Assembly (NCBI RefSeq): GCF_036711975.1
Contig: NC_091971.1
Span: 31,069,501 to 31,133,500, forward strand
Length of the DNA stretch: 64,000 nucleotides
Source of the DNA: Onthophagus taurus
Lineage: Eukaryota; Arthropoda; Insecta; Coleoptera; Scarabaeidae
Direction: 5' to 3'
The translations under genes and the position numbers were made by a program. Below, piece after piece: positions 1 through 10,371 of this stretch. Under the pieces are notes generated by a model. The model was not told the DNA's origin. It was given only the letters and a program-made list of their open reading frames with translations, and did not search any database. The first letter of the stretch is position 1, and each line of letters opens with the position of its first letter.

Positions 1-737
1 CTCTTTTTCATCCATCGCTTTCAGCATGCTTGTGTTACTGAGAAACTTTCTCCGAAATGCTAGAATCAGATTATTACGGCCTACAGAAGCAAATAGAAGA
101 AAATATTTGGATAAATTATCTAACAGAAGCATTTCAAAATGCGCCATTTTAATTCTCACGCGTTAACCTTGTATCTTGTTACACTTGTAAAATTGTATCG
201 GTTGTCGAAATGCCGGATTCCAAATATTTAAGGATTCTGATTAAAACAGAAATACTAATTAATCAAACACATCAATTATCTACTTTATTAATTGACCAAT
301 TTTAGTCATCAACAGATCGATCGAAAAAATGGATACAGCTTTGCTGCCTCATGATCACCTGAAGCAGACTCTACATCAACTTCAAGTTTTTTGAAGGCTG
401 TAGCGGTTTTTAAATTTCTCGAACCAACCCTTACTTGCAACAAATAAGTTTAGATCAATATTTGATGAGAAGGTTAACTTTTCATAAAATTGTTGTAGAG
501 CTTTGTAGCTTTATGTGATATGTCTAATGAGTTCAGGGGTTAGAGTGGCCTTTTTTAGTTTGATCCTTAATCCATTAAATCGATACGTTTTCAACAAATT
601 CTATAGGTCCTTTTCTAGTATATGTGACAAGTTTTGAAGATTGACAAACTAAAGTTTCAACACTTTTTCAAATTTTGTCTTTACTTTCACGAATAATTCT
701 TATATAAGATTCGTTAACGATTATTATTAGATCCTCG
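1..737. other. No gene recognised
   Basis: AT-rich sequence with no convincing coding frame on either strand and no terminal repeat that I could pair. It lies downstream of the mariner-type remnant that reads leftward from 1435, so part of it may be the 3' flank of that element. Confidence 0.4.
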
Positions 738-799
738 TTGATATTGGTTTTTTCTAAGTTTCACAAGAGAGATGCTGTCGTAGGTTTTGTGCAGGACCA

Positions 800-1435
800 C
801 ATACAGAAGATGCTTTTGTATTATTTCTTATTCTATAATATAGGTACAACCACACTCTTTTTGACAAAAAATTGCCACCAGTGTGCAAACCACACTAAAT
901 GGTGCATTTTCTGGATGTAATGGAGTCTGTAGGGTCTGTTGTGGATTGGTTTCACTCCATATGCGGCAATTACAAACCCATTAAGCCAAAAATGAACCTC
1001 ATCGCTGAACACAATTTTGCGATAAAACATCGAATCAGTTTCCAACTGCTCTAGAGCCCAATCGGCGAAAGAACGACACATATGATGGTCGCGTGGCTTT
1101 AATTCCTGCACCAGCTGGATCTTAAGTGGGTGCAGGCCAAGATCTTTACGCAAAATTTTCCTCGTAGTGGACGGACAGAGCCCTAATTCCTGCGACTGAC
1201 GACGAATTTTCTACAGTACGCACATTCCTTCGACGTTTTGGTGTTATTGCATCATTTAGAGAGTACGTGGTATGAAATCTATCCACAGTTCGACGGATGG
1301 CTTGCTCAGATGAACGATTATGTGCGTCATACAAATCACTAACATAAGTCGTTTATAAGTTGTGCGAATTGATTACTGCTTTTCAAAGTAAATTTGAATA
1401 ATTTGGTAGCGTTGTTCAAGCGTCAATCTATTCAT
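800..1435 (-). pseudogene. Tc1/mariner-superfamily transposase remnant
   Basis: Reads leftward from an ATG at 1435-1433 (MNRLTLEQRYQII), an N-terminal helix-turn-helix start common in insect mariner-like transposases. A stop follows within 20 codons. The next pieces are out of frame with each other: a homeodomain-like linker (RRRNVRTVENS) near 1200-1250, then KIQLVQELKPRDHHMCRSF, and the first catalytic Asp in VFSDEVHF near 1010. After that the frame shifts again; HPEKCTIWCGLHTGG can be read in another frame near 900. The second and third catalytic acidic residues were not found. Family membership is strong by motif; the copy is clearly dead. No inverted repeats or TA duplication could be fixed. 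Confidence 0.8.
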
Positions 1436-1803
1436 AATGATTTGCCAGAGTATACTGATCATAAATATCAAAAAGTGGGCGCTGTATGACAGTTCGTTTA
1501 ACAGTTAACCCTTTCGGGAGTTCCGAGGGAGTTCTATCTGGCTTAAAAAAACACCCAATACTTCATCGGCTTTTTCACTTTTTCCTGCATCGCAGCACTT
1601 TATTAGACTTTATTATTTGAAGGTAATGTTATCAACAAAAATAACAAAAATTAACGAAATAAAAAAAAAATAACAACCAAAATAATATTTTTCTTCAAAC
1701 GTCATTAAATGACAACTTTGTTGTCGTGTTTACTCGCGGTAGAAGTAAGTCATTGTTGCATAACGACGGTTGCTAAGATCAACATAGCAAAAAAGTACTT
1801 CAG

Positions 1804-1844
1804 CGTTATGGCGCTAAAGTAAATTTCACTTTAGCGCCATAACG
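1804..1844. repeat. Inverted repeat, 17-bp perfect arms
   Basis: Arms at 1804-1820 and 1828-1844 carry the core TTATGGCGCTAAAGT with a 7-base loop. A third partial copy of the right arm (CACTTTAGCGCC) follows at about 1857-1868. It lies inside the MITE-like element and may be a subterminal or internal repeat of that family. Confidence 0.7.
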
Positions 1845-1949
1845 TTGAAGAACATTTCACTTTAGCGCCGTATTATTTGCAACGTTTGAAGAAAAAATAC
1901 TATGTTTTATTCGGAAGAGAAGCAGATTCGTTTGTGGCTGGTCCGTCAT

Positions 1950-2050
1950 TGCCGGACTCACTTCGTTCGTCCGGCAAACTGTCGGACACGCCACAATTTT
2001 AACGGCTCATCTGTCATTAGCGACTCACTGCGTTCGTCGCTAAGCGACAG
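1950..2050. repeat. Two GC-rich hairpins with a shared loop
   Basis: Hairpin 1 has TGCCGGA at 1950-1956 pairing with TCCGGCA at 1970-1976. Hairpin 2 has TTAGCGA at 2017-2023 pairing with TCGCTAA at 2037-2043, with flanking CTGTC and GACAG also able to pair. The loops are almost the same (CTCACTTCGTTCG and CTCACTGCGTTCG) although the stems differ, so the two hairpins look related and the stems co-vary. Confidence 0.65.
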
Positions 2051-2476
2051 ACCACGCCATAAAAAGCACTGCTTCTCTTCTATATAAAACAATATACTAT
2101 TTTGTTGATAACATTACCTTTTGTGTTTATTTGCGACATTTTGTTCAATCATAACATTTTACAAAGAAAAATAGGTAAATTTCACTAATTTTTTAATATT
2201 TTCAACTAATTACGCATTTTTACAGTTAACCTTGAAAGAAACGAGTTTTAGGAAACAAATGTGCTCTTCAAGCTGTTCCCTAAATTGCAACGCAGCCATT
2301 TTGGCTTTTTAACTTTTTATAATAATATAAAGTAAGAGAATGGATTTAGCTCCTGAAATCGCTTGGTGTCCCTCCGATTTGTTTCCCTTATATTTTGCTC
2401 TTCAATATTGACGGTAACTAGAATTTAGCTTCTGTATACTTATTATATTCTCTCATTTGTAAACTCTTCCAGTCGT

Positions 2477-2515
2477 GCCTGAGGAAGGTTTATTTTGGAA
2501 ACCGAAACAGCTGTA
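2477..2515 (+). other. Hammerhead-like motif, Penelope-type
   Basis: CTGAGGA at 2479-2485 is followed by a five-pair stem (GGTTT / AAACC) and then GAAAC at 2504-2508. This is the CUGANGA-stem-GAAA core expected of hammerhead ribozymes, with one extra base before the stem. Such motifs are known from terminal repeats of Penelope-like retroelements. Downstream sequence ends in an AATAAAC-type tail. Cleavage activity is not implied. Confidence 0.4.
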
Positions 2516-2721
2516 ACACCGATCTGCCAGTTTTAATAAACTATTTTTCGTCGCATAAAGAACCCCAGGGTATTTTAATTTAGAATTTGCTAGTATGTTT
2601 TTGAAGACTGTGGCTATTTTCCAGAGTGTTACACCCAAGGCATCGACAACTTCGGGTGCCACCGAAACCTTTACACTAACCATTTGACTATTCCAAAATA
2701 TATTTACAATCATTAAAAGAG

Positions 2722-2754
2722 TAAAGGCTCCCCCAAACCAACGCGAAATATTCG
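2722..2754. repeat. Harbinger left TIR
   Basis: Perfect 33-bp match to the reverse complement of 5648-5680. Directly inside it lies GC-richer sequence with repeated CGCAACGAAA words. Confidence 0.9.
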
Positions 2755-2873
2755 CAGCCGCAACGAAATTTTGGCGCGCGACAACACATACGACAAATCG
2801 CAGAGACTGCGACAACGAAATTTCGCGTGTCTGTTTACACCGACGCGTATTTTTATAGTTAGTCGCAGCGAAA

Positions 2874-5259
2874 ATGTCTTCTGATGAAGAAGAAGCACTG
2901 TTATTTCTTGCCATAGAAGAAGAACACGCCAAGTAAGTATCTACTTTTATACAATTGTTACAATAAAACAATTTCTAAATATATTATAAATCATTTTACC
3001 TATTTCTTCAAAAGAAAAAAAAGAAAATGGGTTCACGAAATAAATCTTCAACGTAAAGAGTTTGGAGAATATCACACGTTGATGTCGCAACTTCGTCAGG
3101 ATGAAAAGAGATTCCATCTATATTTTAGAATGTCTAGTGCATGTTTTGATGAAATTTTAAATCTTATTAAACGAGATATAACAAAAAAAGACACAAATTA
3201 TCGGGAATCTATATCAGCAGAGGAACGACTGGTTATAACATTAAGGTAAGCAAACAATATATTACATTTTAAAATACATTTACTAACAGTACAAAAATGA
3301 AAATATCATACAGCAACGCTTAAATTTAAAACTAAACATAAATTTGAATAAATTCTTAAAATGTTATTCAGTATTTGTGGGATCAAATTGAAAATAATTT
3401 ATAATATTGGTGTTTGTACAGTCAGATGCAGTTTGCGAACCATCAATACTTGTATTGACGGACCATCTTGCTGGTTCGTCAATAGAGTTAGCAATACTTG
3501 CAGAGCTATTTTGGCATTTTTCTTTTATAGTTTCAATATTTAGATCACCATCATAACAAGGTCCATTTGAATAATTTGGGGATAAAGCAGTGTTTGAATG
3601 GCGTTGAAAATAAGGTGAATTTGGATCGCTATAAGAAATGGAAGTAACGGAACTACTGTTACATTGAGTTTGATGTGTTGACGATTCCTCCAGGTTTTCA
3701 AGTTCCTGTTGCAATATCACCTGGGAAACTTTCATTTTCGCCATCACCTGCCGTTTTTTAGAAAACGTCTTTATGGTTTTAGCATGAGCCAAAAACAACA
3801 TGTCTATTTCATCCAATTCTGGTTGTTTTCTTTTCGTTTGGAAATAATTGATTAGTGATTGTACCGATGTGGTAGGTTTTAATTCATTCTTTAACTTTTT
3901 CTTCACTGTGGACGTAGTTAGCGATGGAATTGCACAGTTCTTCAATGCCACAACTTCTGATTGTAAACTAATATTACGGTTGGTTATATCTTGTGCCATT
4001 GTTTCTTCTGATTCGCTGATTATTTCATCTAAATTCGAGTCATCATTAGCAACTTCAAATTCAGCCTCCCTTTGTGGATGATCGGTGTCTGAAATTTGTT
4101 TAACATTCGATGAAGTCTTAGCAAATGCCAAAAAAGGACGAAAAACTCCATGAAATTGGACCACTGCCAGTGTTTGCCTGTACTTGCCTCTTGTCCTGTT
4201 TTCGGTTTATTATTTTTTAAGTACCGCATATATGTGTCTCTTAGATTTTTCCATTTCTTTTTTACATCACTACCTGAAGATGATTTAATATTAATATTGA
4301 AGGTCTTAATCAAAAATATAAACAATACTAATACGACTAATTTAAAGGGTTTTATCCAAAATGTGAATGATATTTACATATTATTTGTAGATTTCTTGCC
4401 ACTGAAAATAGTTTCTCAACAATTGGACATACTTTCAGAGTAGGATTTCAGGCGGTGAGTCAAATTGTAACAGAAGTATGCCAAACTGTCTGTAGTCAAA
4501 TGGAAGGTATTTATCTACCAGAACGTACAACTGAAATTTGGGAACAATCTGCGAAAGGGTTTAGAGAAAAGTGGCAATTTCCAAATTGCATAGATTGATG
4601 GAAAACATGTTACAATTAAATGCCCCAATAGAACAGGTTCAAATTATTTTTGTTATTTGAACAAATTTTCAATAGTATTAATGGCTATTGTCGATCCATA
4701 TTACAAATTTATCTGTGTAGACATCGGAGGTTTTGGAAAAAATAGCGATGGAGGAATTTTTGAGGCCTCTAACATGGGTCAAAGGTTTGAAGCAAATCTT
4801 ATTAATGTTCTGAATCATACACCATTACCAGGGCAAAATGAACCTTGTCCTCATGTTTTGATTGGAGATGAAGCGTTTGCCCTTAAATCTTATCTTATGA
4901 GACCTTTTCCATATCGGCAATCAAAACTTTGTCCTCGTAAGGAAAATTACAACGTTCGGTTATGTAGAGCACGAAGGGTTGTAGAAAATGCTTTCGGGAT
5001 ACTATCCCAGAAATGGAGGATATTTTTGAAACCAATTACAACTAAAGTTGAAACAACAATACTTATTATCAAAACAGCATGCGTTCTGCATAATTTCCTA
5101 CGAGTGACACAATGCGATAATCCTTCCAATGTTTTGTCAAAAGAAGTAAACCAAACCAACCACGAAAATGTTTTTACTGCTATGTTAAATGATTCAAGAC
5201 GGGCAACAAACATTGCCTTTAATGTCCGAGAGAAGTTTGTTGGTTATTGTAACCCATAA
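2874..5259 (+). pseudogene. Harbinger transposase (HARBI1-like), three exons, one frameshift
   Basis: Exon 1 is 2874-2932 (MSSDEEEALLFLAIEEEHAK), donor GTAAGT. Exon 2 is 3015-3245 (WVHEINLQRKEFGEYHTLM and the FRMSSACFDEILNLI helix region), donor GTAAGC. Exon 3 is 4391-5259 after acceptor TTTGTAG; it starts FLATENSFSTIGHTFRVGF, and reading phase is kept across both introns. DDE signatures: IDGKHVTIKCP, DIGGFGKNSDGGIFEAS, IGDEAF and RRVVENAFGILSQKWRI, in the usual order. A deletion of about 5 bases near 4591 breaks the frame just before IDGKH. AATAAA follows the stop at 5264-5269. The 1,145-bp second intron holds the antisense MADF exon 2. Confidence 0.85.
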
Positions 5260-5425
5260 TCGAAATAAAGGAAACTACACTTACCGTCTTTGTTTAATTT
5301 AAGGCCAATTTGATCCCAAACCTTATCTTTTTTTCTATTATTTTTGTAATCTTCGTGTGATAGAGATTATATAAAATGGGGTATGTTTTAACTAACTCTA
5401 TTAGTTTTTCTGTATATTGTGACAT
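3364..5425 (-). pseudogene. MADF/BESS DNA-binding protein of the Harbinger element, two exons
   Basis: Exon 1 runs 5425 to 5285: MSQYTEKLIELVKTYPILY, then, after a one-base-type frameshift, SHEDYKNNRKKDKVWDQIG, the first half of a MADF domain, ending at donor GTAAGT. Exon 2 starts at 4273 after acceptor TCTTCAG and completes the domain (GSDVKKKWKNLRDTYMRYL). A second shift near 4147 leads into an acidic linker and a BESS motif (EIDMLFLAHAKTIKTFSKK), with the stop at 3364. The codon split across the intron is completed in phase. Proteins of this kind help bind TIRs and import the transposase in Harbinger systems (family knowledge). Its intron contains the entire transposase exon 3. Confidence 0.75.
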
Positions 5426-5647
5426 ATTAATTTTTAAATTAACTATTTCTTAAAAAACATACACTCGAAAAACACCGCTAATAGTGACAAAAATCGTGCA
5501 AGCAATGACTAGAAATAAAATCGTTGCAGTTTCGCAGACACCTACTATTGAAGACGCCAAACATTCGCGTCAATGTGGGACCTTGCATTTATCGCCGTGT
5601 ACGGTCTAGCCGGCGACAATATCGCAACGAAAACTTCGCTGCTCGTA

Positions 5648-5680
5648 CGAATATTTCGCGTTGGTTTGGGGGAGCCTTTA
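5648..5680. repeat. Harbinger right TIR
   Basis: Perfect inverted copy of 2722-2754, ending GGGGGAGCCTTTA. Confidence 0.9.
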
Positions 5681-6070
5681 ACGTAGAGAAAGGTTTTGCG
5701 ACACATTTGCAGTGTAGAATAGTTTTGTCTTTTTCTTATTGATATATGCAACTAAAAAAATCGTTAAAAACTTTTAATAAGCATTTTAAGGGAGTCGTAT
5801 ATTGAGAAGTAGTTATAAAAATTGTTGTATCTACTACGAACATACTGAAATATATAATATTTATATTAAATTGTGTATCCTTATTAACCTTAGTAGGTAT
5901 ATGAAGCACATAAAAAAATTATCTATATGACTTATAAAAAATATTTTAAAAAATGTTAAAACGTGTTGTATAATAATGCATAAGTAATGGTTATGTTTGT
6001 TAATAAATCAATAGTAGTTATGAAAAATTTACTGGAAACTATTATGTTTTATAATTTATGATTAAAAAAA

Positions 6071-6095
6071 GCGATAAGATATCTTTTATTAACTG
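6071..6095 (+). promoter_or_regulatory. Conserved GATA-type element upstream of peptide gene 1
   Basis: GCGATAAGATATC at 6071-6083 contains a GATA-factor site and an adjoining GATATC palindrome about 125 bp before the ATG. The same string lies at the equivalent place upstream of gene 2 (14404). GATA sites are typical of insect fat body, midgut and immune promoters (general knowledge); function here is inference. A TATA-like ATAAAAAG lies at about 6152-6159. Confidence 0.4.
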
Positions 6096-6206
6096 TCGAC
6101 AATAGTCACGAACGGACATCAGCTTCCATTTTCATTATTTTCGTAGAACGATAAAAAGAATTATTGAAGTTCTCAACAGTGTTAAAAAAGTTTTTGTAAC
6201 GACAAG

Positions 6207-6473
6207 ATGAAATTCGTAATTTTTGCTTTACTTTTCGTATCCGCAATGATCGCGGTTACAGAATCCATACATCAATGTCCACCTTGCGACACAACCCTTT
6301 GCAGCAGAGTTCGCTGTTTCAATCAAACCCTTGCCGATTGCACTGCAAATGAAGATTTAGTGCCGCATGATGGTGTATGTACATGCTGTGATACATGTGT
6401 TGCTAAAGATGGTAGGTAAACTTTCTGATTAAATTATTTTATATTTTTCAGTTTTATTTCAGCTTGTCCATAA
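6207..6473 (+). CDS. Small secreted cysteine-rich peptide, copy 1
   Basis: Exon 1 (6207-6411) encodes a signal peptide (MKFVIFALLFVSAMIAVTES) and a mature peptide starting IHQCPPCDTTLCSRVRC. The spacing, ending GVCTCCDTCV, resembles insect fungal-protease-inhibitor-like and other CC-knot secreted inhibitors; the exact family is inferred from cysteine pattern only. A donor GTAGGT at 6412 and an acceptor TTTCAG ending at 6462 give a tiny exon 2 that adds a final A-C-P before TAA at 6471-6473. That supplies a tenth cysteine, an even number. Without splicing the frame stops at 6419 with nine cysteines. Poly(A) signal AATAAA at 6555-6560. Confidence 0.75.
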
Positions 6474-6605
6474 AACTGAAAATTCTTGCGTTTGGAATAT
6501 AAAATGATTTTCTAATTTTACAAATTTTAATAATTTGTATTTATATAAACACAAAATAAAAGATTGCATATTATTTGCAGTGTTTTAGTTTAATATTCTA
6601 CCAGC

Positions 6606-7810
6606 CAAAATCTCTTCCTATACCTATTATATCGTCGGTAGCATCGAAAAAACTCGTAACTATACTATTTTCTTAAAATGAGATTTTAATGTTCAATTCT
6701 CATAACCCTGCAAAAAATGTATCGCTGTTTATTTCCCTTTACAAAATCCTTGTATCTCCAGCCGCCCGAAAGCGAATTGAATGTGAGGAGCGTAGAGATC
6801 AAAAACATGGAGTTTAATTTTTTTTAACTTACACCAAAAACATTTTTCACGAGTCATCACTTCGATAATGTTGGTTTGCTCCAACCACCAATTTCATATA
6901 TTTAAGATGGTGGTGAGCAGAAATGAGCAGAAGTTAGTAGAAGTTCTTACAGGAGGAAAAGAAGAGAATTTATGTACATATTGTTTTGTACATGTTGAGA
7001 GAAAGGAAGAATGGAGAGCTAGAAAAGCAAAGGATAAAGATTCAGATCACCAGAAAATAATGAAATTTAAATATTGAGCAAAATTGAATTACGTGGTTTT
7101 CTTGTGTCACCGACGATGTGGTATTATATAAAATGTTCGCCCTCAGTATACAACTTGCAGAAAACATCGCGTTGAATTACCTCGTTTTTATGACAACTTT
7201 TATTGAAAGATAAATGTTAGGTGTATGCAAAAAATTTATTGAACAACAAAGTTATAACGTAAAAACTATAAAACTATAAAGCTTTCTTTGTAAATACGAT
7301 AATTTTTTATTAAAAAAAATAAACTTCTTGTACTTACCTTGTTCTGTACTTTCCCATACTTGAAATGTAAGTAAGATTAACTTAGGTATAAGTGAACACA
7401 TCTTGGAGTTAACTTAGAGATAACATTTCTCATATCTCATTTTAACTTTTTAAATCACTGTCAATGATGGATAGTTCAGAAGTATAATAGTGTAAAGTTT
7501 TATAAAAATTGTGTAATTTTAGGGAATAGACGAATTTCGCCTTTTCATTGTCCTTGTCAATAAGTCATGTTTATTTTTGAAGCTTATTGGGCGATCCTTT
7601 CCATAAGCTTTCTCTATCGCCATGTCATCCTATTTTTCAAGGATGACCTTTTCCTTTTTGAAGCACAACCAATTCTTTGTATTCGAAGACGTGATTCTTT
7701 GTATATTGAAGTACTCCTGCTTTAGATTTTACCGGTTTACTTTCTCGCCCTTTAACTTTTTTATTAACAGTGATTTTGATCAAAAAAATCAGATCATTTC
7801 AGTTCTGTTA
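6606..7810. other. No gene recognised
   Basis: AT-rich spacer. A 69-codon frame at 6868-7077 has no recognisable domain, and longer frames at 7622-8012 overlap the 3' end of the LINE that reads leftward. Nothing supportable is seen. Confidence 0.4.
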
Positions 7811-9072
7811 CAATATAATAATAATTCACTTTATTGCCCAACAAAGATCAATTACGGAACAATATTACAAAAAAAAAGAAATAAGAAATAGCACATGCTA
7901 TAAAACAAATACAGCTCACATAAAGACTCCTACACTATTATTGTTAGTTAGTTTACACATCCTCTGCACCGGGGAGTTGGCTAAAACATTGCATCCGCAA
8001 TTTCTCAGATAAAACTCATTGGTACTACGTGTTGTACGCGTAGGCACCGCGAAAATGATCCGCGACAACAACTTCTGTAAAAACTTGATACATTGGTCAT
8101 ATCTTCTCACGTCCAGTGCAGAAAAGTTGTGACGTTGCAGCAGGGATACGTAATCCGTTCCACTATCCGGGTATGATCTGTCCAAGCGTAGAGACAAATA
8201 TTTGAAAAATCTCCTCTAAATTCTTTTCAATATAAGTCTATGACACACATATTGAGGCGACCAAATTATAGAGTCATATTCCAATTTGGAAAATACAAAG
8301 GTCAAAAACTGAGACTTGTACACACCGATGTCAGAAAAGGCACGCGAGATGCGCAAAACGAAACCAAGCGTCCTCGCTGCAGAAGATGCAATATCTTCAA
8401 TGTGCGGTACAAAAGACAATTTGCGGTCAAAAGTAACTCCCAGATCCATAATTGTAAATAGTTTATCTAGAAGAACACCTTCTATATAATAAGAAGATGG
8501 AAGAGAAGTCAGCTTGCGTGTAAAACTAGCAGCACCAAGACGTCCAAGTCCGACTGAAGACTGACAACATCATGGTCCGAAAAAATAGGTCGGAATAGTT
8601 TCAGATCGTCCGCATAAGCTAGTACGCTAGATGAGAATTTATGTAGAAGATAATTCAAGAAAATAAGAAATAGTAAGGGTCCTAGATTAGAGCCCTGAGG
8701 AACACCAGACCTAGCCATAAGACTCCATAGACGCATAACCGTTGGAGTACACATAATTTATACGACCCGATAGGTAAGAGGTAAATAATTTCATAAACTT
8801 AGGAGATAAGCCAAAAGCACTAAGTTTATATAAAAGGACGTCATGATGATTCATATCGAATGCCTTAGAAAAATCATTGTATACCACATCCATCTGACCG
8901 CTCCTATTCAAAGATTCACAAATCACCTCAGTAACCACCGCAAGATTGAACGACGCTTGATAAATTGTTTGGTTACATAAATGACTGAACCTGCGGATAA
9001 ATCATCATATAAATAATCTGTTCAAATATTTTAGCGAAATTGGACAATAAGAATATCGGTCGATATGTAATG

Positions 9073-9375
9073 GAAAGTAAAGTATTTGTAGTTGGCGAAT
9101 ATTGCACAATAATTAATCAAGTCAATAAATTCAAAAAAATGCACGAGTAGGCAATTTGTGCGAGGAGTGCGATATTCGCGAATTCAACAAATAAATTGTG
9201 ATTGTTATATTGATAATTAGAAGTAAGCTAAACTTAGACCTGTAATGTAGTCGTCGTAAGAATAAATAAAGAAAGTAAAGAAAAAAGTTATTTTAAATAA
9301 ATTACACTCCAAACCTATAAAGAAATCATATAGAAATGAAAAGAAGAGTTTAAACATTACAGATAATCAGTAATG
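9073..9375. mobile_element. Short non-coding insertion (about 300 bp) in the LINE
   Basis: Interrupts the RT sequence between ...TNIT and YRPIF...; GTAATG occurs at 9067-9072 and 9370-9375 as a probable 6-bp target duplication. The insert has no coding frame. It has loosely inverted words (GGCGAATATTGCACAA near its left end, TTGTGCGAGGAGTGCGATATTCGC further in). Could be a MITE or a SINE; no internal Pol III boxes were confirmed. Confidence 0.6.
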
Positions 9376-9935
9376 TTGGTACGTTCGCCATGTTTGAATA
9401 CAGGAACAATGCGTGAGCACTTCCAAAGTTTAGGAAAGGAGCCAGTGCTTAAGGATAGGTTAATTATTAAATGAAACGGAATTGCAAAAACTGCACAGCA
9501 ATCACGAATGAAAAATGCAGAAAGATCATCATCACCAGCAGAAAATTTATTAGAAAACCTTTTTAGGAAATGAAAAACCTATTCTTCAGTAACATTAGCA
9601 ACAAATACTCGAGGATACGTAGAGTGTACATCAACCATATTTTAAGCAGAGACGTGTATACTATAGAGAATTGATCTGTAAAAGCATTAACTATATTTTC
9701 CGGATCAGTGTAGGTGGACTTATCATACGTCATTTTGCCAGGAAGTCGAGAGGTCGTTGTTGTGTGTCTTATATAACTCCAAAACTTACGGGGATCAGAA
9801 CATAGTGATTGTTCAGCACTAATAGTAAAGGAAGTATACGCATCAGAGATTTTCTGTTTAGTCAAACACCTCAATCTCTTATATTCCGCTGAATAGAAAG
9901 CACTATTGCTTCTTCTCCACTTCCTCCTATAATAC

Positions 9936-10371
9936 CCATTATAGGAAGGTTTATATATGTTACAGAGGAGAGCTATTAGGATATTAAATAACAAAAAGTA
10001 TAAAGAAGACTGTCGCCGATCATTTGTGGAACTAAGTATATTAACTTTGCCGTCTCTCTACATTTACGAGTGTCTCATATATGTACGAGACAATGCGGAT
10101 AAATTTATGACACATAGCGACATGCACAGCTATGAAACTAGAAATAAATCTCACTTAATACCTAAATTCAGTAGACTATCCAAGGGTCAAAAGAATATTA
10201 ATGGCATTGCCGTTAAAATTTTCAATGTACTCCCGCGTGAGATTGTACTGTTATCTACCTGTTGAGAAATGTTTGTTGCTGTTGCTATTATTATTATTGT
10301 ATGTATCTGACCTACGAAAATCATCATGTGAATGAATGATATTATCGCCAATAAAGTTATTATTATAATAC
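9936..10371 (+). mobile_element. 5'-truncated LINE inserted head-on into the older LINE
   Basis: A 436-bp insert flanked by the 8-bp duplication TATAATAC (9928-9935 and 10364-10371, the second counted in the insert). It encodes the last about 100 residues of a LINE ORF2 on + (LQRRAIRILNNKKYKED to LPREIVLLS, stop at 10265) and ends in CAATAAAGTTATTATTAT. Removing it joins SHTLFRKYY to RRKWRRSNSAF in one frame on the minus strand. Confidence 0.9.

Larger units (their letters stand above)
1620..2120. mobile_element. MITE-like element with 21-bp perfect TIRs
   Basis: A perfect 21-bp inverted repeat starting AAGGTAATGTTATCAAC sits at 1620-1640 and again, inverted, at 2100-2120. The roughly 500 bp between them is non-coding and rich in secondary structure: a 17-bp-arm hairpin at 1804-1844 and two GC-rich hairpins at 1950-1976 and 2011-2050. 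No transposase is present. No clear target duplication was found at the ends, so the superfamily is unassigned. Confidence 0.55.
2722..5680 (+). mobile_element. PIF/Harbinger DNA transposon, near full length
   Basis: Bounded by 33-bp perfect TIRs (2722-2754 and 5648-5680; core GGCTCCCCCAAACCAACG). It contains both genes expected of the superfamily: a DDE_4-type nuclease on + and a MADF/BESS DNA-binding partner on -. The usual 3-bp target duplication is not clean: the outer bases are TAA on the left and TTA on the right. Both genes carry at least one frameshift, so this copy is probably inactive, but the TIRs are unmutated relative to each other. Confidence 0.9.
5830..6605 (+). repeat. Duplicated block, copy 1 (peptide gene with flanks)
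   Basis: Strongly similar in the same orientation to 14130-14945, including about 350 bp upstream of the start codon, both exons, the short intron and the poly(A) region. Small indels separate the copies. The duplication explains the two paralogous cysteine-rich peptide genes; the TEs now between the copies inserted around it. Confidence 0.85.

Noticed and set aside
2453..2971. 172-codon frame on minus across the Harbinger left end
   Set aside because: Crosses the left TIR and the antisense of transposase exon 1; no domain; a chance frame.
3848..4081. 77-codon + frame inside the Harbinger
   Set aside because: Antisense of the MADF/BESS coding exon; no independent support.
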